Shown here: piece by piece, positions 1 through 7,050 of the stretch
Numbering within the stretch: the first letter of the stretch is position 1
Layout of the letters: every line of letters starts with the position of its first letter
Assembly: GCA_045595445.1 (NCBI GenBank)
Contig: JAZOAK010000009.1
Coordinates: 1 to 19,263 of the forward strand
Direction of reading: 5' to 3'
DNA length: 19,263 nt
Source: RGIG3009 sp045595445
Lineage (GTDB): Bacteria; Bacillota; Clostridia; Oscillospirales; Acutalibacteraceae
Made by a program: the position numbers and the translations under genes
The notes under the pieces: model-generated
Database searches by the model: none
The model's input: only the letters and a program-made list of their open reading frames with translations
What the model was told of the DNA's origin: nothing

Positions 1-2
1 AC

Positions 3-43
3 AAAAGGCGCTCTTTCGCCGTGTTTGGCAAAAGAGCGCCTTT
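3..43 (-). terminator. Rho-independent terminator of the GH3 gene
   Basis: Long inverted repeat with arms 4-20 and 27-43, 17 bp with one mismatch and a 6-nt loop. It lies 10 bp beyond the GH3 stop codon. On the minus strand the stem ends in a short T run. Confidence 0.85.
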
Positions 44-53
44 GTAATACCCT

Positions 54-1637
54 TTATTGCAGCTTGATGCTATAGGTCATTCGACCCTTTGCGGGATACT
101 CACCCAACAACACGTCCAACGTTGCATCCACGCCCTTTGCCGAGATCGTACCAACAAGCACACGTGGAATGTGCGGTAAATCTTCAAGCAAGAACGGGTT
201 GCCGAAGTGCACTATCGTTGAAATGCGATTTGCCGTCTGCATGGCATCCATCAAAGAAATGATACGCGGTGCAAATTTTTCTACACCGACATACGCTTGC
301 GTCATACAAAACGTCACAAACACCGTTTCGTGGTCGAGAGAATCTTCCAAGAACGCCTGAATCTCGCCGGACGTAGGGAACTCACTGAGAAGACTCGCCT
401 TAGAGTTCGGGAATTCCTTTTCCAAGCGTTCTTTGATCGCTACCGGATTATACCATTGATCCTTAAAGGTCACCACGCTGACGTTTTCGTGTTTACCCAC
501 CTCGGTCAATATCACAAAATAATACTTACCGTTTCGGTCAAGCGCCGTCGGCAAGCCCTCGTCAACGCGTGCATATACGGAATCCGTATTGATACGATGG
601 AATTTTTTGAATTCCTCCTCGGTCGGTTTGACGTTTTTGGGCAAGGCCAACACTTTTTCTTGCATAGCAATAACTTGCTTAACCGTTGCATCCAGCGCCT
701 CATCCGTAATAATGCCCTCATCGTAGCACTCGCGCATCCATTGCATAACCTTGGAATGATCTTCTTGCCACGGAAGCGCCATAGCGTTGGCATTTCCGAC
801 GGAATAGCCCACACTGTTCTTGTGACCGTATTTTGCCACAACCGCCATCATAGTGAGCGAGTCGGTTATCGCCAAGCCCTTAAAGCCTTGCTCGCGCAAA
901 ATTTGAATACCATGCTTGGAAAGGCTGACGGGATACTCGGGATCAATGTTAACAAACGTGGTATGTCCCAGCATTACACCATCAAGCAATCCTTTTTTAT
1001 CCAATTCCATATATGGGTATAAAGCATAGTCCAGCAATTCTTCTTTGGTCGAAGACGAGGTGATTCCTCCCATATGTGAATCAATACGAGAAATGTTGCT
1101 GCCCTTGCTTCTGCCGGGGTAGTGTTTGCCAATCGTCAAACAACCGCCATCGTGCATACCTTGTGCTTCCGCCGCGGCAAGCGCCGTAACGCGGTCTTTA
1201 TCCGAACCGTATCCGCGCATAGTGCCGCCGGCTATGCAATTTTCATCGCTCATATCCAAAATAGGATTGCATATTACGTTATAACTCATCTCCGCTGCTC
1301 GAGCTGCGGTGATTTTGCCGAACGTGTATGCCAACTCTTCGTTGTCGGTAACACCGATCGTGTTATGCCCGCCGATAGCGTACTCCCCAAGTCCTCTCTC
1401 CGCATCGGTAAAGACAAGCAGAGGATAATCTGCTAATTCTTTGAGTTTGTTTATGTAAGGCGTATTTTCTCCGTGAAGCGGTGTCATCCACACGCCACCA
1501 AGCGCGCGGTTTTTGACAAGTTCCGCCAGATATTCCATGTTCTCGGGTTTGATTGAAGCTTTCCAGTTGAACGAAATGGTCGCCAAACCGAGTTTTTGTT
1601 CAACAGACAACTCTTCTAACTTCAAAACCTTTTTCAT
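54..1637 (-). CDS. Glycoside hydrolase family 3 protein, beta-N-acetylhexosaminidase (NagZ)-like
   Basis: A 527-aa GH3 TIM-barrel enzyme likely to remove terminal beta-linked N-acetylglucosamine from muropeptides or other glycans. Seen in the sequence: KHYPG at residues 171-175, which matches the family's KHFPGHG substrate-binding loop; D186-S-H188, the Asp-His dyad typical of NagZ-type members; and ITDSLTM at 257-263, with D259 as the expected nucleophile. Residues after about 360 form a second alpha/beta region, as in longer Firmicute NagZ proteins. No signal peptide is visible, so it is probably cytoplasmic and acts on recycled cell-wall fragments. The ATG start has a strong AAGGAGG site at 1645-1651. 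It is a single-gene unit with its own promoter and terminator. A decayed copy of the 3' end of a homologous gene lies at 11138-11286. The exact glycan substrate is inferred. Confidence 0.9.
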   Translation of the reverse strand: MKKVLKLEELSVEQKLGLATISFNWKASIKPENMEYLAELVKNRALGGVWMTPLHGENTPYINKLKELADYPLLVFTDAERGLGEYAIGGHNTIGVTDNEELAYTFGKITAARAAEMSYNVICNPILDMSDENCIAGGTMRGYGSDKDRVTALAAAEAQGMHDGGCLTIGKHYPGRSKGSNISRIDSHMGGITSSSTKEELLDYALYPYMELDKKGLLDGVMLGHTTFVNIDPEYPVSLSKHGIQILREQGFKGLAITDSLTMMAVVAKYGHKNSVGYSVGNANAMALPWQEDHSKVMQWMRECYDEGIITDEALDATVKQVIAMQEKVLALPKNVKPTEEEFKKFHRINTDSVYARVDEGLPTALDRNGKYYFVILTEVGKHENVSVVTFKDQWYNPVAIKERLEKEFPNSKASLLSEFPTSGEIQAFLEDSLDHETVFVTFCMTQAYVGVEKFAPRIISLMDAMQTANRISTIVHFGNPFLLEDLPHIPRVLVGTISAKGVDATLDVLLGEYPAKGRMTYSIKLQ

Positions 1638-1671
1638 TGCATATCCTCCTTACATGTGGTAACACACCTCC

Positions 1672-1700
1672 TTTATACCATACAACCCCACGTTTTGCAA
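1672..1700 (-). promoter_or_regulatory. Sigma-A promoter of the GH3 gene
   Basis: On the minus strand, TTGCAA (1695-1700), a 17-bp spacer and TATAAA (1672-1677). The start codon lies 34 bp downstream of the -10 box. Confidence 0.7.
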
Positions 1701-1711
1701 GGTTAAAACAC

Positions 1712-1741
1712 AAAAAAGCGGCGGTATTACCGCCGTTTTTC
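1712..1741. terminator. Bidirectional hairpin between two divergent promoters
   Basis: An A run, a GC-rich stem (1719-1725 with 1729-1735, loop ATT) and a T run. It has intrinsic-terminator form in both directions but sits upstream of both divergent genes. It may insulate the promoters or be left over from a lost gene. Confidence 0.6.
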
Positions 1742-1776
1742 ACTTTTTTCAGTAATGGGAAGATGTCTATTTACTC

Positions 1777-1805
1777 TTGATTTTTCGACAAAAATGCGGT
1801 AAACT
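1777..1805 (+). promoter_or_regulatory. Sigma-A promoter of the MBL-fold hydrolase gene
   Basis: TTGATT (1777-1782), 17-bp spacer, TAAACT (1800-1805), ending 40 bp before the ATG at 1846. Confidence 0.55.
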
Positions 1806-1845
1806 GTCTACTGCAAATCGTGCAATCGTATTTGAGGTGATCCTC

Positions 1846-2709
1846 ATGATTCCTTTAACCATAACCGACGTGCGCGCTCTACCGGGCGACAGTGCGTTTT
1901 TGATCGACGACGGTAAAACATCCGTTTTGTACGACACCGGTTTCGGCTTTACCGGCTACCGCATTGCGGATAACATCCAAAAAGCCTTAGGTGCTCGTTC
2001 GCTTGATTATGTTTTCCTGTCTCACTCGCACTATGATCACGTATTGGGCGCACCGTATATTCTGCGGCGGTATCCCGAGACGACGGTGGTGGCCGGTGCG
2101 TATGCGGAGAAAATTTTCAAAAAACCCACGGCGCGTGCCGTCATGCGCGATCTCGACCGTAAATATGCCGCCACCTGCGGCGTACAGGAATACGACGATC
2201 TCGTGGACGAACTGAAAGTGGATATCGTGGTGGAAGACGGTGATACCGTCACTTGCGGAAATATGACCTTCACGGCGGTTAATCTGCCGGGACACACCAA
2301 ATGTTCGGTCGCGTTTTATCTCAAAGAGAATCGTTTGTTGCTCGGTTCGGAAACGCTGGGTGTCTATTTTGGAAACAACACGTACCTGCCGTTTTACCTT
2401 GTCGGGTTTCAGATGACGCTGGATTCTTTTGCCAAAGCGCGCACGCTGGATATCGAAAGTATTTTGCTGCCGCATTACGGTCTTGTCAACCACGACGAAG
2501 CCGCCGTGTATCTGGAAAACTCCGAAAAGGTTACGCGTGACACCGCCGCCATCATCCGGCAAATGATCAAGGATGGTGCCACCGACGAAGAGATATTGGC
2601 GCATTTCACCACCTTGTTTTATACCGATACGGTGAAGCCGACCTATCCTCGCGATGCGTTTAACCTGAACACCAGTATCCTCATCCGCCAAATCCGCAGC
2701 GAATTTTAA
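1846..2709 (+). CDS. MBL-fold metallo-hydrolase
   Basis: A 287-aa metallo-beta-lactamase-fold protein, probably a cytoplasmic hydrolase of unknown substrate. Metal ligands seen: HSHYDH at residues 60-65 (the HxHxDH motif), H150 in PGHTK, and H210 in LLPHYG. Where many MBL enzymes have a Gly-Asp supplying the bridging aspartate, this protein reads LLGSETLG, so the bridging ligand may be Ser or Glu, or one metal site may be altered. I believe this substitution recurs in a Firmicute subfamily, so it need not mean loss of function. The start is the ATG at 1846 with GAGGTGA at 1833-1839. The frame is open upstream to 1777, but that stretch overlaps the promoter and has no ribosome site. Single gene with its own promoter and terminator. 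Confidence 0.88.
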   Translation: MIPLTITDVRALPGDSAFLIDDGKTSVLYDTGFGFTGYRIADNIQKALGARSLDYVFLSHSHYDHVLGAPYILRRYPETTVVAGAYAEKIFKKPTARAVMRDLDRKYAATCGVQEYDDLVDELKVDIVVEDGDTVTCGNMTFTAVNLPGHTKCSVAFYLKENRLLLGSETLGVYFGNNTYLPFYLVGFQMTLDSFAKARTLDIESILLPHYGLVNHDEAAVYLENSEKVTRDTAAIIRQMIKDGATDEEILAHFTTLFYTDTVKPTYPRDAFNLNTSILIRQIRSEF

Positions 2710-2736
2710 TATCGTTGTATTTCTACAACATAAAAT

Positions 2737-2767
2737 AAAAAGGGTAGGCAACTTGCCTACCCTTTTT
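2737..2767 (+). terminator. Terminator of the MBL-fold hydrolase gene
   Basis: Near-perfect hairpin around GGGTAGGCA / TGCCTACCC, flanked by A5 and T5, 27 bp after the stop codon. It can act in both directions. Confidence 0.9.
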
Positions 2768-2795
2768 GGTACGAGTTATCTCACAATACAAGACC

Positions 2796-2912
2796 GACGA
2801 AGGAATAACAGAACAGCTCAAATCAGAGAATCAAATGGAATGGGTTTGTAAAATGAATAACATCCGTGATAGAGTAACTGAAATTATCCTCAAAGAAATC
2901 ATCAATAAATAA
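2796..2912 (+). pseudogene. 3' remnant of a TnpV-like transposon gene
   Basis: About 38 codons in one frame ending at TAA 2910-2912. They contain EGITEQLKSENQMEWV followed by MNNIRDRV and EIILKEII. This matches the C-terminus I know for TnpV, a small protein of unknown function carried by many Firmicute conjugative and mobilisable elements (typically E(N/G)(V/I)TEQLKAENQM.WV..MNNIR). No start codon, ribosome site or N-terminal two thirds is present: directly upstream is the hydrolase terminator. It is therefore a truncated relic. It lies on the same strand as the recombinase remnant at 7983-8516, with the RtcB operon between them. The family assignment is from memory. Confidence 0.65.
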
Positions 2913-2915
2913 CGG

Positions 2916-2948
2916 AAGTGGCGACAGTTAATTACACTGTCGCCACTT
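2916..2948. terminator. Hairpin between the TnpV relic and the RtcB operon
   Basis: A 13-bp perfect inverted repeat, AAGTGGCGACAGT (2916-2928) and its complement (2936-2948), with a 7-nt loop. The following T tract is weak in both directions. It lies about 70 bp past the rtcB stop and is the only terminator-like structure for that operon. Confidence 0.55.
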
Positions 2949-3018
2949 TGCGCTCGGTTGATAAACCAGTATTCCACTATTACCATAGTTGTCAGTGTGA
3001 TTTTCTCTATCGTATTGT

Positions 3019-4140
3019 CTACGGCCGTTTACTACGTTCGCTTGCTTTGAAATTGTAAATAGGCTTGATGACTCTGTCGATCATTACCGCTTCACCGATA
3101 TGGCTTACAATTTCTTCCATCGGTTTGTATGCGAATGGTGCTTCATCGAGGGTCTCCTGCGACACGCAGGAAGTATAAATCCCTTCCATCGCTTTCTTAA
3201 AGGCAGATACGGTAAAGCTGTTCTCTGCATCGCGACGACTCATCAGTCTGCCCGCACCGTGAGGGGCGGAACAGTTCCAATCCTCATTTCCTAAGCCGGT
3301 GCAAATAAGGCTGCCGTCCCGCATATTCATGGGAATCAGCAGTTTTTCTCCCTTGTTAGCCGATACCGCACCCTTTCTCAGAATTCTGTTTTTAATATCA
3401 ATATAGTTGTGAATCGTGGAAAAACTTTCTTCTTCATGGAGGTTCATTCCGTCGAGGATGACCTCCTTAATAATGTCACGGTTAAGGGCCGCAAAACGCT
3501 GCATCAGCTCCATATCGCTGAGATAATCCGCCATATCCGCGCCCGTAAGATAAGCTAATTCATACGGTATATCCGGCTGTTTCCTGCCGCCGAGAGACGT
3601 ATAGGCCTTCTTTTGATAGTATTCAGCCACGCGAAGCCCCAAGTTTCGGCTGCCGGTGTGTATTACCAAATACAGATCGTCACCATCTGTGTCGATTTCA
3701 ATGAAATGATTGCCGCCTCCCAGCGTCCCGAGGCTTTCTTTGGCTCGGCGGATATCGATTTTCTTGATACATTTCAAATCGTAGATATCGATTCGTCCAT
3801 GACTACGATGCGAGCGTTCACGGACATCTCTTCCGTATGGGATATTGTTTCGGATAAAGCTGTCCAGTTCCGGCAAATTGATCCTTTTTTCTTTGAGTTT
3901 TACTGTCAACATACCGCAACCAATATCCACGCCGACCATATTGGGAACAACATGGCCACCGATGGTCATGGTCGTGCCGATGGTACAGCCTTTGCCTGCG
4001 TGTACGTCCGGCATAATACGAATTTTGCTATCTTTGAAGATCTCCATATTGCATATGGCTTTGATCTGCCCTTCAGCCGATGATTCTAAATTCCCTGTAA
4101 ATACTTTTGCCGTATTGTTTGTTCCGGCTACTTCGATCAT
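3019..4140 (-). CDS. rtcB: RtcB family RNA ligase
   Basis: A 373-aa RtcB, the GTP- and Mn(II)-dependent ligase that joins RNA 3'-phosphate or 2',3'-cyclic phosphate ends to 5'-OH ends. Family residues seen: PDVHAGKG (44-51); GVDIGCGM with metal ligands D72 and C75; GGGNHFIE with H145; HTGSRNLG with H161; STIHNYI with H244; and SAPHGAGR, in which H294 is the histidine that carries GMP. All key residues are present, so it should be active. It is shorter than E. coli RtcB (about 408 aa) and matches a compact bacterial subgroup. The start is the ATG at 4140 with GGGAGGA at 4147-4153. An ATG five codons upstream overlaps that ribosome site and is unlikely to be used. It is the last gene of the five-gene operon. 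No archease or RtcA gene is nearby. Confidence 0.95.
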   Translation of the reverse strand: MIEVAGTNNTAKVFTGNLESSAEGQIKAICNMEIFKDSKIRIMPDVHAGKGCTIGTTMTIGGHVVPNMVGVDIGCGMLTVKLKEKRINLPELDSFIRNNIPYGRDVRERSHRSHGRIDIYDLKCIKKIDIRRAKESLGTLGGGNHFIEIDTDGDDLYLVIHTGSRNLGLRVAEYYQKKAYTSLGGRKQPDIPYELAYLTGADMADYLSDMELMQRFAALNRDIIKEVILDGMNLHEEESFSTIHNYIDIKNRILRKGAVSANKGEKLLIPMNMRDGSLICTGLGNEDWNCSAPHGAGRLMSRRDAENSFTVSAFKKAMEGIYTSCVSQETLDEAPFAYKPMEEIVSHIGEAVMIDRVIKPIYNFKASERSKRP

Positions 4141-4173
4141 AACTGTTCCTCCCATCTAAATACATTCATTCGA

Positions 4174-5133
4174 TCAACCCTGCCAACCATAGTCCTCATC
4201 GGTATATCCGTGAGGATGCTGTGTCTTGACGTGCTCATCACATAAAATGTGATGATAGGCGTTGGCAAAAAGTTCGACATCGATATTGCCCTTGACCCGA
4301 TTGCTGAGTGCCTTTAATATACGCTTTTTGCCGGTCAATTCACCTCGGTAGTATTCCAGGTCCATGTAATTGGACATAACTTCTTCGTAGATCGTCCCAT
4401 CCTCTGCTTGGAAATATCCCCACGCGTTCATATCGCTCTCATCCCCGTACAAGCGGTTACTCTCTGTAGCACGCTCGGGGGTAATGCCTGTCACAACAAA
4501 AGGACCTCGACAAAAGCCCGACGTCTCTTTCCCGACAGCATCATATTCACAAAGAATATCCCCTTTTTTGAACGGGGTTGGGAAATCAAACCATAGACCG
4601 CCAAACACATCATACAAAATCTCGTAATCGTTTGGACGATGGAATGCACGGCAGTCGTATAGTTGATTTTTGAAAAAACGCGCTTCCACACGATGGTTAC
4701 CTTCTATTTCTTCTTTTGAAATTTTGTATGTATGTCTTTCCTGTTCAAATGCTCGGGCAAACCACTTTTGCAACTCTTCAACTGTTCGGGAAGGGCGTCT
4801 CCCAAAGAGCCATCGACCTTCTTCAAGCCAATCGAGCGTATATACACAATTGTCTGCCGGTGTATAGAACTCTTGTATAAGGTTCCGTTGAAGATCCATA
4901 TATCGTCTTAGATAGTCGTGCAAACTTTTCTGTTGTTTTGTGTTTGAACGTTCCAAAACCACACAATCCGGCATCGTTTCAATCAGTTCCTGCCACGCCG
5001 TATGCTTTTCCTCGATGGTGGCTGTTTTGCATTGATAAATAAGCCAGGCGGCTTCCAGTGAATTAAACTCGTAGTTTATGTTTCTTAAATGTTCGCGTAT
5101 ATCTCTCGAGTTGATAAATCGTAAAACATCCAT
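4174..5133 (-). CDS. Conserved hypothetical protein of the RtcB operon
   Basis: A 319-aa soluble protein with no signal peptide or membrane segment. I cannot assign it to a named family. The N-terminal third (about 1-105) is predicted helical and charged (MDVLRFINSRDIREHL, then DYLRRYMDLQ). The centre is rich in aromatic residues. The region from about 180 on looks beta-rich, with DFPTPFKKGDILCEY and FCRGPFVVTGI suggesting a small beta-barrel, possibly nucleic-acid binding. That idea is speculative. The start is the ATG at 5133, 4 nt after the stop of the PolC-like gene. The ribosome site GGAG lies inside the upstream coding end, which implies translational coupling. A TTG eight codons upstream is open but lacks its own site. 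The rtcB start follows 33 bp after its stop. Confidence 0.8.
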   Translation of the reverse strand: MDVLRFINSRDIREHLRNINYEFNSLEAAWLIYQCKTATIEEKHTAWQELIETMPDCVVLERSNTKQQKSLHDYLRRYMDLQRNLIQEFYTPADNCVYTLDWLEEGRWLFGRRPSRTVEELQKWFARAFEQERHTYKISKEEIEGNHRVEARFFKNQLYDCRAFHRPNDYEILYDVFGGLWFDFPTPFKKGDILCEYDAVGKETSGFCRGPFVVTGITPERATESNRLYGDESDMNAWGYFQAEDGTIYEEVMSNYMDLEYYRGELTGKKRILKALSNRVKGNIDVELFANAYHHILCDEHVKTQHPHGYTDEDYGWQG

Positions 5134-5137
5134 CGTA

Positions 5138-6349
5138 TCACAATTCTCCGTTTTCAAGTTTCGAAAATTCTACCGAGTAATATATTTGATACCAAGCAAA
5201 CGTACACATGAGTAGTAACCTGCTTAGGCAAGCGGCAATAGGCCACAAATTACGTGCTTTATCGAAGTAATCTAGGATATAGTCGGGAACAGAGTACTCC
5301 TTTAAGGAGTTGATGTAATTCGGACGTGTTTTTTCGATGCTCCAAACACCCTTTTCTACTACTTTTAATGCAACGTCCTTCGGTACGTTATAGGAAATCA
5401 AGGCATTATAGAACTCGTCGCGTGATACGTAGAAATGTTTATTACTGAGATTGAAGATCGTTTTTGCTTCCTTGAACGAACCGTGACGATAGGCATATAA
5501 GCGCAACAAGGTGGAAAAATCGCACCGATTCAATTGGTTTAATTCCTCGACAAAAGGAATTGGATAAGGGATTTCCTCCTCGGTTATATATCCGTTTTCT
5601 TTCATCTCGCAAATCTCCTCTAAGATGTCTTGGGATATGTTCCTTACAACCTGAAGGCATACATCGTTTCCGAATTGCTTGTATGTTGGCATTTGTCCGG
5701 TTAATTTAGCAAGTCTTCCAATATTTTCACACAGAGCGGAATCGGTCAAGGATATTCGATTGAAGACGGTATCCTCTGCTTTTGTAAATCCAAATTTGGC
5801 GTTCAGTTTATGGTGGATCAATGGCCGTACAGGTGCAGCAATGCTTAGTGAAAAATCCGGAATAATGGGATTCTTATAATTGCCCCAAACCATATCAAGA
5901 GATATGTCGTATCCGTCTTTTTTCATCGGTTTGGCGCACTTAGGGCAGATTCGCTCCGAAAGGTCTGTTGTAGAGTATCCGCAAAAAGTATCGTAGCTTG
6001 AACAATAATAATGTGGCGTTAGTGGGTTGATTGGAGAAATATCCAATAAATAAGCAATCAGCGAGCCGGCAAGTCCCCCCTCAAGCATAATCGGGTAGCC
6101 TTCTTCACGGGATAAATCAGCAATTTCTTTTAGCAATGCAAAATGATATGCGGTATTGGTTTTTTGCATGTGAGCAAGTTCTATTCCCAAACGAGAAAGA
6201 ACGCCCATGCCGTACATCTTTCGGGCTTTGTTGCTGCAAAAAGAAGAAATCATTTTGGCAGCTCTATCCATTTCGTCTTGCGTTGGTACGGAAAAAAACA
6301 GATCCCCAAAAGTTGAGTTGTTACTTGCAGTTGTAACTGTAAATCTCAT
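5138..6349 (-). CDS. PolC-like DNA polymerase III alpha homologue, apparently catalytically dead
   Basis: A 403-aa protein that aligns by eye with the palm and following core of Gram-positive PolC. LEGGLAGSLIAYLLDISPIN (89-108) matches PolC GSRGSVGSSFVATMT.ITEVN. PHYYC (112-116) and CPKCAKPMKKDGYDI (135-149) match PHYVC and CPxCGTxxKKDGHDI. PDFSLS (164-169) matches PDIDLN. The last 70 residues (VPDYILDYFDKARNLWPIAA and on) match VPxWYIDSCKKIKYMFPKAHAA. The second palm aspartate is Ser (S167), and the KLDILG segment with the third aspartate reads NRISL. The exonuclease, OB and PHP regions and about 90 residues after the palm motif are missing. Full-length PolC is about 1,400 aa. Probably a structural or nucleic-acid-binding relative rather than a polymerase. 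The start is the ATG at 6349 with AGGAG; an ATG two codons upstream is too close to it. It lies 17 bp after the phosphatase gene. Confidence 0.75.
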   Translation of the reverse strand: MRFTVTTASNNSTFGDLFFSVPTQDEMDRAAKMISSFCSNKARKMYGMGVLSRLGIELAHMQKTNTAYHFALLKEIADLSREEGYPIMLEGGLAGSLIAYLLDISPINPLTPHYYCSSYDTFCGYSTTDLSERICPKCAKPMKKDGYDISLDMVWGNYKNPIIPDFSLSIAAPVRPLIHHKLNAKFGFTKAEDTVFNRISLTDSALCENIGRLAKLTGQMPTYKQFGNDVCLQVVRNISQDILEEICEMKENGYITEEEIPYPIPFVEELNQLNRCDFSTLLRLYAYRHGSFKEAKTIFNLSNKHFYVSRDEFYNALISYNVPKDVALKVVEKGVWSIEKTRPNYINSLKEYSVPDYILDYFDKARNLWPIAACLSRLLLMCTFAWYQIYYSVEFSKLENGEL

Positions 6350-6366
6350 TTTCATCTCTCCTAACT

Positions 6367-7050
6367 TTAATCTTCTATATAAAACTCTTCTAATGTATCC
6401 AAGCAAACGCAACCGAGCGGATGTCCAAATACCGCGCCGCAATCAATGGCTATGTGGTTATTTTCTTTGTAAATTTTGCCGGTGTAGGCTTCGTCAATGA
6501 AGCCTGTCGGCGTGTGGCCGGTTACCACATATTTGTCAGGGGAATATTCCTTTTCGTATTCCGGCTCACCGATAATAAATTCCGCCCACATCAATTGATC
6601 AAATTGCTGCATCCGTTCCTTTTCAGGTACAGTGTGCGCCAAAAAGAATTTGTTCCCACCCGCTTCCACCTCGTCATAAATCAGGAACGAATTCATATAC
6701 GCCAGAATTTGTTTCTGTTCTTCCGAAGACAGTTCCATAAATGCTTCGCATGTGGGACTACCGCCGTCCAGCATCCACAGCTGATGCAGTTCCACGAATT
6801 TATCATCGTGCAGATCCCCTGAGCGATTTATTCTATTCAATAGTCGGTGGGCGAGATAGTCGTGATTTCCTTGCAGAGGTATGATGTTTCTCCTCTTCAT
6901 CATATCCTGCAATATTTTGATGCCGCCATCGCCGCGATCCACCACATCGCCCAATACGTACAGCGTATCGTCTTCACCAAAATGAATTTTTTCGAGCATT
7001 TCCTTGTACTTGTCATAGCATCCGTGCAGATCACTCATGGCATAGGTCAT
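6367..7050 (-). CDS. PPP-family metallophosphatase (lambda phosphatase / PrpE-like)
   Basis: A 227-aa binuclear-metal phosphoesterase. The PPP signatures are complete: SDLHG (6-10; D7, H9), GDVVDRG (34-40; D35), GNHD (61-64; N62, H63), a later AH in FFLAHT, and TGHTP. Relatives include lambda phosphatase, PrpE and ApaH, which act on phosphoproteins, nucleotides or dinucleoside polyphosphates. The binuclear phosphatase domain of bacterial Pnkp heals RNA 3' ends. Next to an RNA ligase, an RNA-end or nucleotide substrate is plausible but unproven. The ATG at 7050 has AGGAGGAG just upstream, and the gene overlaps the end of the preceding gene by 20 nt, so translation is probably coupled. Second gene of the operon. 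Confidence 0.9.
   Translation of the reverse strand: MTYAMSDLHGCYDKYKEMLEKIHFGEDDTLYVLGDVVDRGDGGIKILQDMMKRRNIIPLQGNHDYLAHRLLNRINRSGDLHDDKFVELHQLWMLDGGSPTCEAFMELSSEEQKQILAYMNSFLIYDEVEAGGNKFFLAHTVPEKERMQQFDQLMWAEFIIGEPEYEKEYSPDKYVVTGHTPTGFIDEAYTGKIYKENNHIAIDCGAVFGHPLGCVCLDTLEEFYIED

Noticed and set aside
297..1022. Long plus-strand open frame of 241 codons inside the GH3 gene
   Set aside because: Opposite-strand shadow of a gene with clear GH3 motifs; its protein composition (many His, Arg and Phe) is typical of antisense frames.
1645..1675. A start-stop ATG-TAA preceded by GGAGGTG in the GH3 leader, as a possible regulatory mini-ORF
   Set aside because: The GGAGGTG overlaps the promoter -10 box, so it would not be on the transcript; the ATG-TAA is probably chance.
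1987..2751. 254-codon minus-strand open frame covering the MBL gene
   Set aside because: Antisense shadow of a gene with HxHxDH and other conserved ligands; it also runs through the terminator.
2916..2948. Hairpin after the TnpV relic as a transposon end or attachment site
   Set aside because: No matching copy was found at the other edge of the island; a weak terminator is the simpler reading.
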